Assembly: GCA_937922655.1 (NCBI GenBank) | Contig: CALAJH010000073.1 | Span: 1-56,238 of the forward strand | DNA: 56,238 nt | Source: an uncultured Bacteroidia bacterium | Lineage (GTDB): Bacteria; Bacteroidota; Bacteroidia; J057; CALAJH01 | Reading direction: 5' to 3' | Shown: positions 56,201 to 56,238 of the stretch, one piece after another | How positions within the stretch are numbered: the first letter of the stretch is position 1 | Layout of the letters: every line of letters begins with the position of its first letter | Translations under genes and position numbers: made by a program | Notes under the pieces: model-generated | The model's input: the letters and a program-made list of their open reading frames with translations, nothing else | What the model was told of the DNA's origin: nothing | The model's database searches: none

Positions 56201-56238
56201 CGTATTTTCTTGTCCGACTTCGGGGGTGGTTTTGGGCG
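50268..56238 (+). CDS. Giant surface adhesin with IgGFc-binding-like head, PKD, SprB, Gly-rich and Ig-like repeats (incomplete)
   Basis: The frame stays open from ATG 50268 to the window end, at least 1990 codons, with no stop. A signal peptide (1-19, ending VNAQ) precedes an IgGFc-binding-like domain (about 25-445; KGKDFWFAF, YVYGFGERESYGY). A PKD domain (about 475-550; WEWDFGDGSP), two SprB-type repeats (about 555-705) and an Ig-like domain come next. A beta-rich region (about 780-985; DTVMIIQMTGAQ, LTAPEWNGQTGG) leads into a glycine-rich stretch (about 980-1170), two or three Ig-like domains (about 1215-1435), and at least seven 73-76-residue Ig-like repeats to the end. The C-terminus is missing, probably a gliding-associated or T9SS tail. 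The role is likely adhesion at the cell surface; the target is unknown. Confidence 0.9.
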   Translation, partial: MRIIATAVFLGVFVSVNAQNLTTKGKDFWFAFIENNDNIFNEYELVNGVNTFVNERLSVYVSSNVNTQGVVSIPLSPGGWSQAFTVTAGTTTEIVIPNPGAIAHTLGSNVVRPTGVNVVADDSVNVFAINYQRNTTDATVVLPTNTLREDYYVISYREQNLSEVAVVAVDDNTVVEITPPAGAVIQGYTGAFPIIRTLDRGQVYQIQSNNDLTGTRVRLTGTDCRRFAVFSGNKCTQVGNQPRCDMLYEQMFPINTLGRTYCTIPYATRDADIFRFLAVEDNTNLVINGGAPTVLNAGEYFTTGAVNQPLYVEADKPLMAAQYSRSACTDAANADACAVFSDQVYADPFYVMLSSVEQMIIRECTVNSLNLPNIDNNFINILVKTAHVNLVTVDGVNIGAQFQPVPANPIFSYAQYQTNQGNHVIRCDSGLVAYVYGFGERESYGYAGDVVLNNIALRIITSADQVNTTPRACADSLITFTGVNQGVVTSWEWDFGDGSPVVPGQVVTHDYDQPGTYFVKLRVTTPSICNVDSSIRQIDIFRPDYTILSISSAACGQNTGAATLLGLGGTPPYRFAVGDGPFQTAGANNQIVLENLAGGPLVIRLRDAIGCTFLDTLDIPSTSDVTLAAQVANIACFGANDGVVTLTPGGGTPPYLFQLGDGPLQASNVFSQLAPGSYTFTVVDSVQCSQTVTAAVSQPDAPFEVFIESTADIVCVGQPLTLSASQAAEYLWQPGNFTEQFYSPNPTETTTYTLRAFDQNGCEAVAEYTIQIYNPCPCFWEGIINEYAAVANLEYCLNTADITNGEAFAPGDTVMIIQMTGAQIDLSNSPDFGTITELGNTGNFEWAEIQTIEPIGAGLYRVAFRYGLINDYDAVNGRVQLVSVPNCDNVVISGTLTAPEWNGQTGGVLVFNVRNTLDLGQPGVAMDVSGKGFDGGEMQVVNISTGPDFDYFYPDFSPFGARKGDSVWEMDFNFSNGRGAPANGGGGGNNHNAGGGGGANGGFGGRGGFEWIAGADVGGLGGRPFNYNPAQPRIFMGGGGGAGHVNTSCSFGSPGARGGGIIVFKTENLVIRDNFVFASGLDADPAPDCDAAGGGGGGGTVLADYQNILANGIVEFSAVGGRGGNTLWLSIPNQCVGPGGGGSGGALLTSLPLLPAVSENLSGGQAGFHANPDSPCFPSNFGALPGTEGVIQAGWSVPMSNQPHVTDLLSLSVQPAQICDGDDAVITAVAQPGDDYVYTLLNDGSTFTEAIAVYPSVTTTYTVVAQNQTTGCPVEAQITVSVTPRANLTVSTNFEEICAGKAAELSVVGADYFLWQPGNFVGSIYNVTPDVTTTYTVVGSYDLGCADTATVTITVFPIPAVLLSASSDTVCFGDEVEIIPSGAQTYVWEYDGSTSTGSRTFTLTETTVFNVRGIAEGQCFADASTTVVVRAAVVPEVQDPGTFCYNALPISLSAIPLGGTFSGPGVTGNTFNPAGLVGTIPIEYSGLDNGCFYSTVVYANVLPAPNPVITGLANVFCTGQLCVQLTGFPAGGTFSGPGIAANNRFCPGTAGVGVHAIVYSGLDADGCFYTTSRTVTVNLSPTPSLTGLSSEYCLSDGCVSMTGFPSGGQYLGPGVVGNQFCPSLAGVGTHAVRYRGSLNGCFYETTFSVRVKATPEGSISGLAGTYCTSAPCATLSGFPSGGAFAGPGIVSGNLFCPQTAGAGTHVVTYSGAVEGCLYASSRTVTVFQNPEGSISGLSSEHCLDGPCESLTGLPSGGVFLGPGVVGAEFCPSLAGVGTHAVRYRGEVNGCSYETTQTLVVKPIPVATIETEVTRLCETSGPLSLTGIPSGGVFSGPSVEGSVFDPSVGPGRYVLVYTGLFEGCPYYTNMEITVDGQPEALIFGFSPAYCVTDGAVSLGSFPSGGEFSGPGISGSEFSPSAAGAGVHMISYVGFLNACAYATSVEIAVFDVPEIVDFDIDEVYCVTTAPFALSGTPSGGVFSCPTSGVVLG
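54585..56238 (+). repeat. Tandem Ig-like repeats of the adhesin, 207-228 bp units
   Basis: Units start at 54585, 54792, 55020, 55242, 55467, 55689, 55908 and 56127 (the last incomplete). Each carries a C in the first quarter, then SGG-x-F-x-GPG, an A/V-G-x-G-x-H stretch and GC-x-Y. Units 3 and 5 share near-identical DNA (27 identical bases around 55146-55175 and 55597-55623). Confidence 0.85.

Noticed and set aside
1-56238. CRISPR array, insertion sequence or prophage
   Set aside because: No spaced direct repeats, no transposase with terminal inverted repeats and no phage structural genes were seen; the Rpn genes lack flanking inverted repeats.

Overview
The window looks like a chromosomal segment of a Bacteroidota bacterium, perhaps near Saprospiria or Chitinophagia. 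Four things point there. Several secreted proteins end in type IX secretion (T9SS) type A sorting tails. Two large surface proteins carry SprB and PKD repeats. Many genes sit behind the Bacteroidota -7 box TAnnTTTG. Shine-Dalgarno sequences are hard to find. Base composition is near even except in one AT-rich patch around 44.4-45.1 kb. I see no insertion sequence, phage or CRISPR array.

Layout. 0-5.7 kb: a degenerate PD-(D/E)XK (Rpn/DUF2887-like) protein, then a T9SS-exported serine protease and a T9SS-exported beta-lactamase-fold hydrolase in tandem. 5.8-9.2 kb: a TolC-type channel, a small basic protein, a WecA/MraY-family sugar-phosphate transferase and a membrane protein. 9.2-18.2 kb: a small T9SS protein and surE, facing a minus-strand block. 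That block holds a response-regulator/PP2C phosphatase and a YceD-like protein, then a tightly coupled run of an unknown secreted protein, an M61 peptidase, a leucine-rich-repeat protein, panD and glpD. 18.4-19.6 kb: an Rpn-family nuclease whose 3' third is tandemly duplicated. 19.9-28.1 kb: purL, rsgA, a lone CoA-transferase B subunit, a large beta-propeller/adenylate cyclase receptor and an NlpC/P60 lipoprotein. 28.2-33.4 kb: a secreted unknown, a 13-repeat SprB protein and tRNA-Gly(CCC). 33.7-39.7 kb: mtnA, a glutathione peroxidase, Ppx/GppA, an M23 peptidase, a LytTR response regulator and a DivIVA-domain protein. 39.8-47.5 kb: a CBA-type metal-efflux operon with a restriction-modification pair inside it. 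47.6-56.2 kb: a UbiD decarboxylase, a small membrane protein and an adhesin of at least 1990 residues that runs off the window.

The most unusual arrangement is the efflux operon. On the minus strand it reads outer-membrane channel, membrane-fusion lipoprotein, restriction endonuclease, DNA methyltransferase, RND pump. The last three genes are joined by 1-nt and 4-nt start/stop overlaps, so the pump reading frame is coupled to the methyltransferase. Other points for a second look are the duplicated Rpn tail with its 12-nt RGEA minisatellite, a 12-base C run inside a response regulator, several likely leaderless genes, an 18-bp palindrome made of two facing -7 boxes, a helical insert in the cyclase sensor, and a change of base use with signs of gene conversion in the distal adhesin repeats. 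All functions are assigned by reading motifs; no database search was run.
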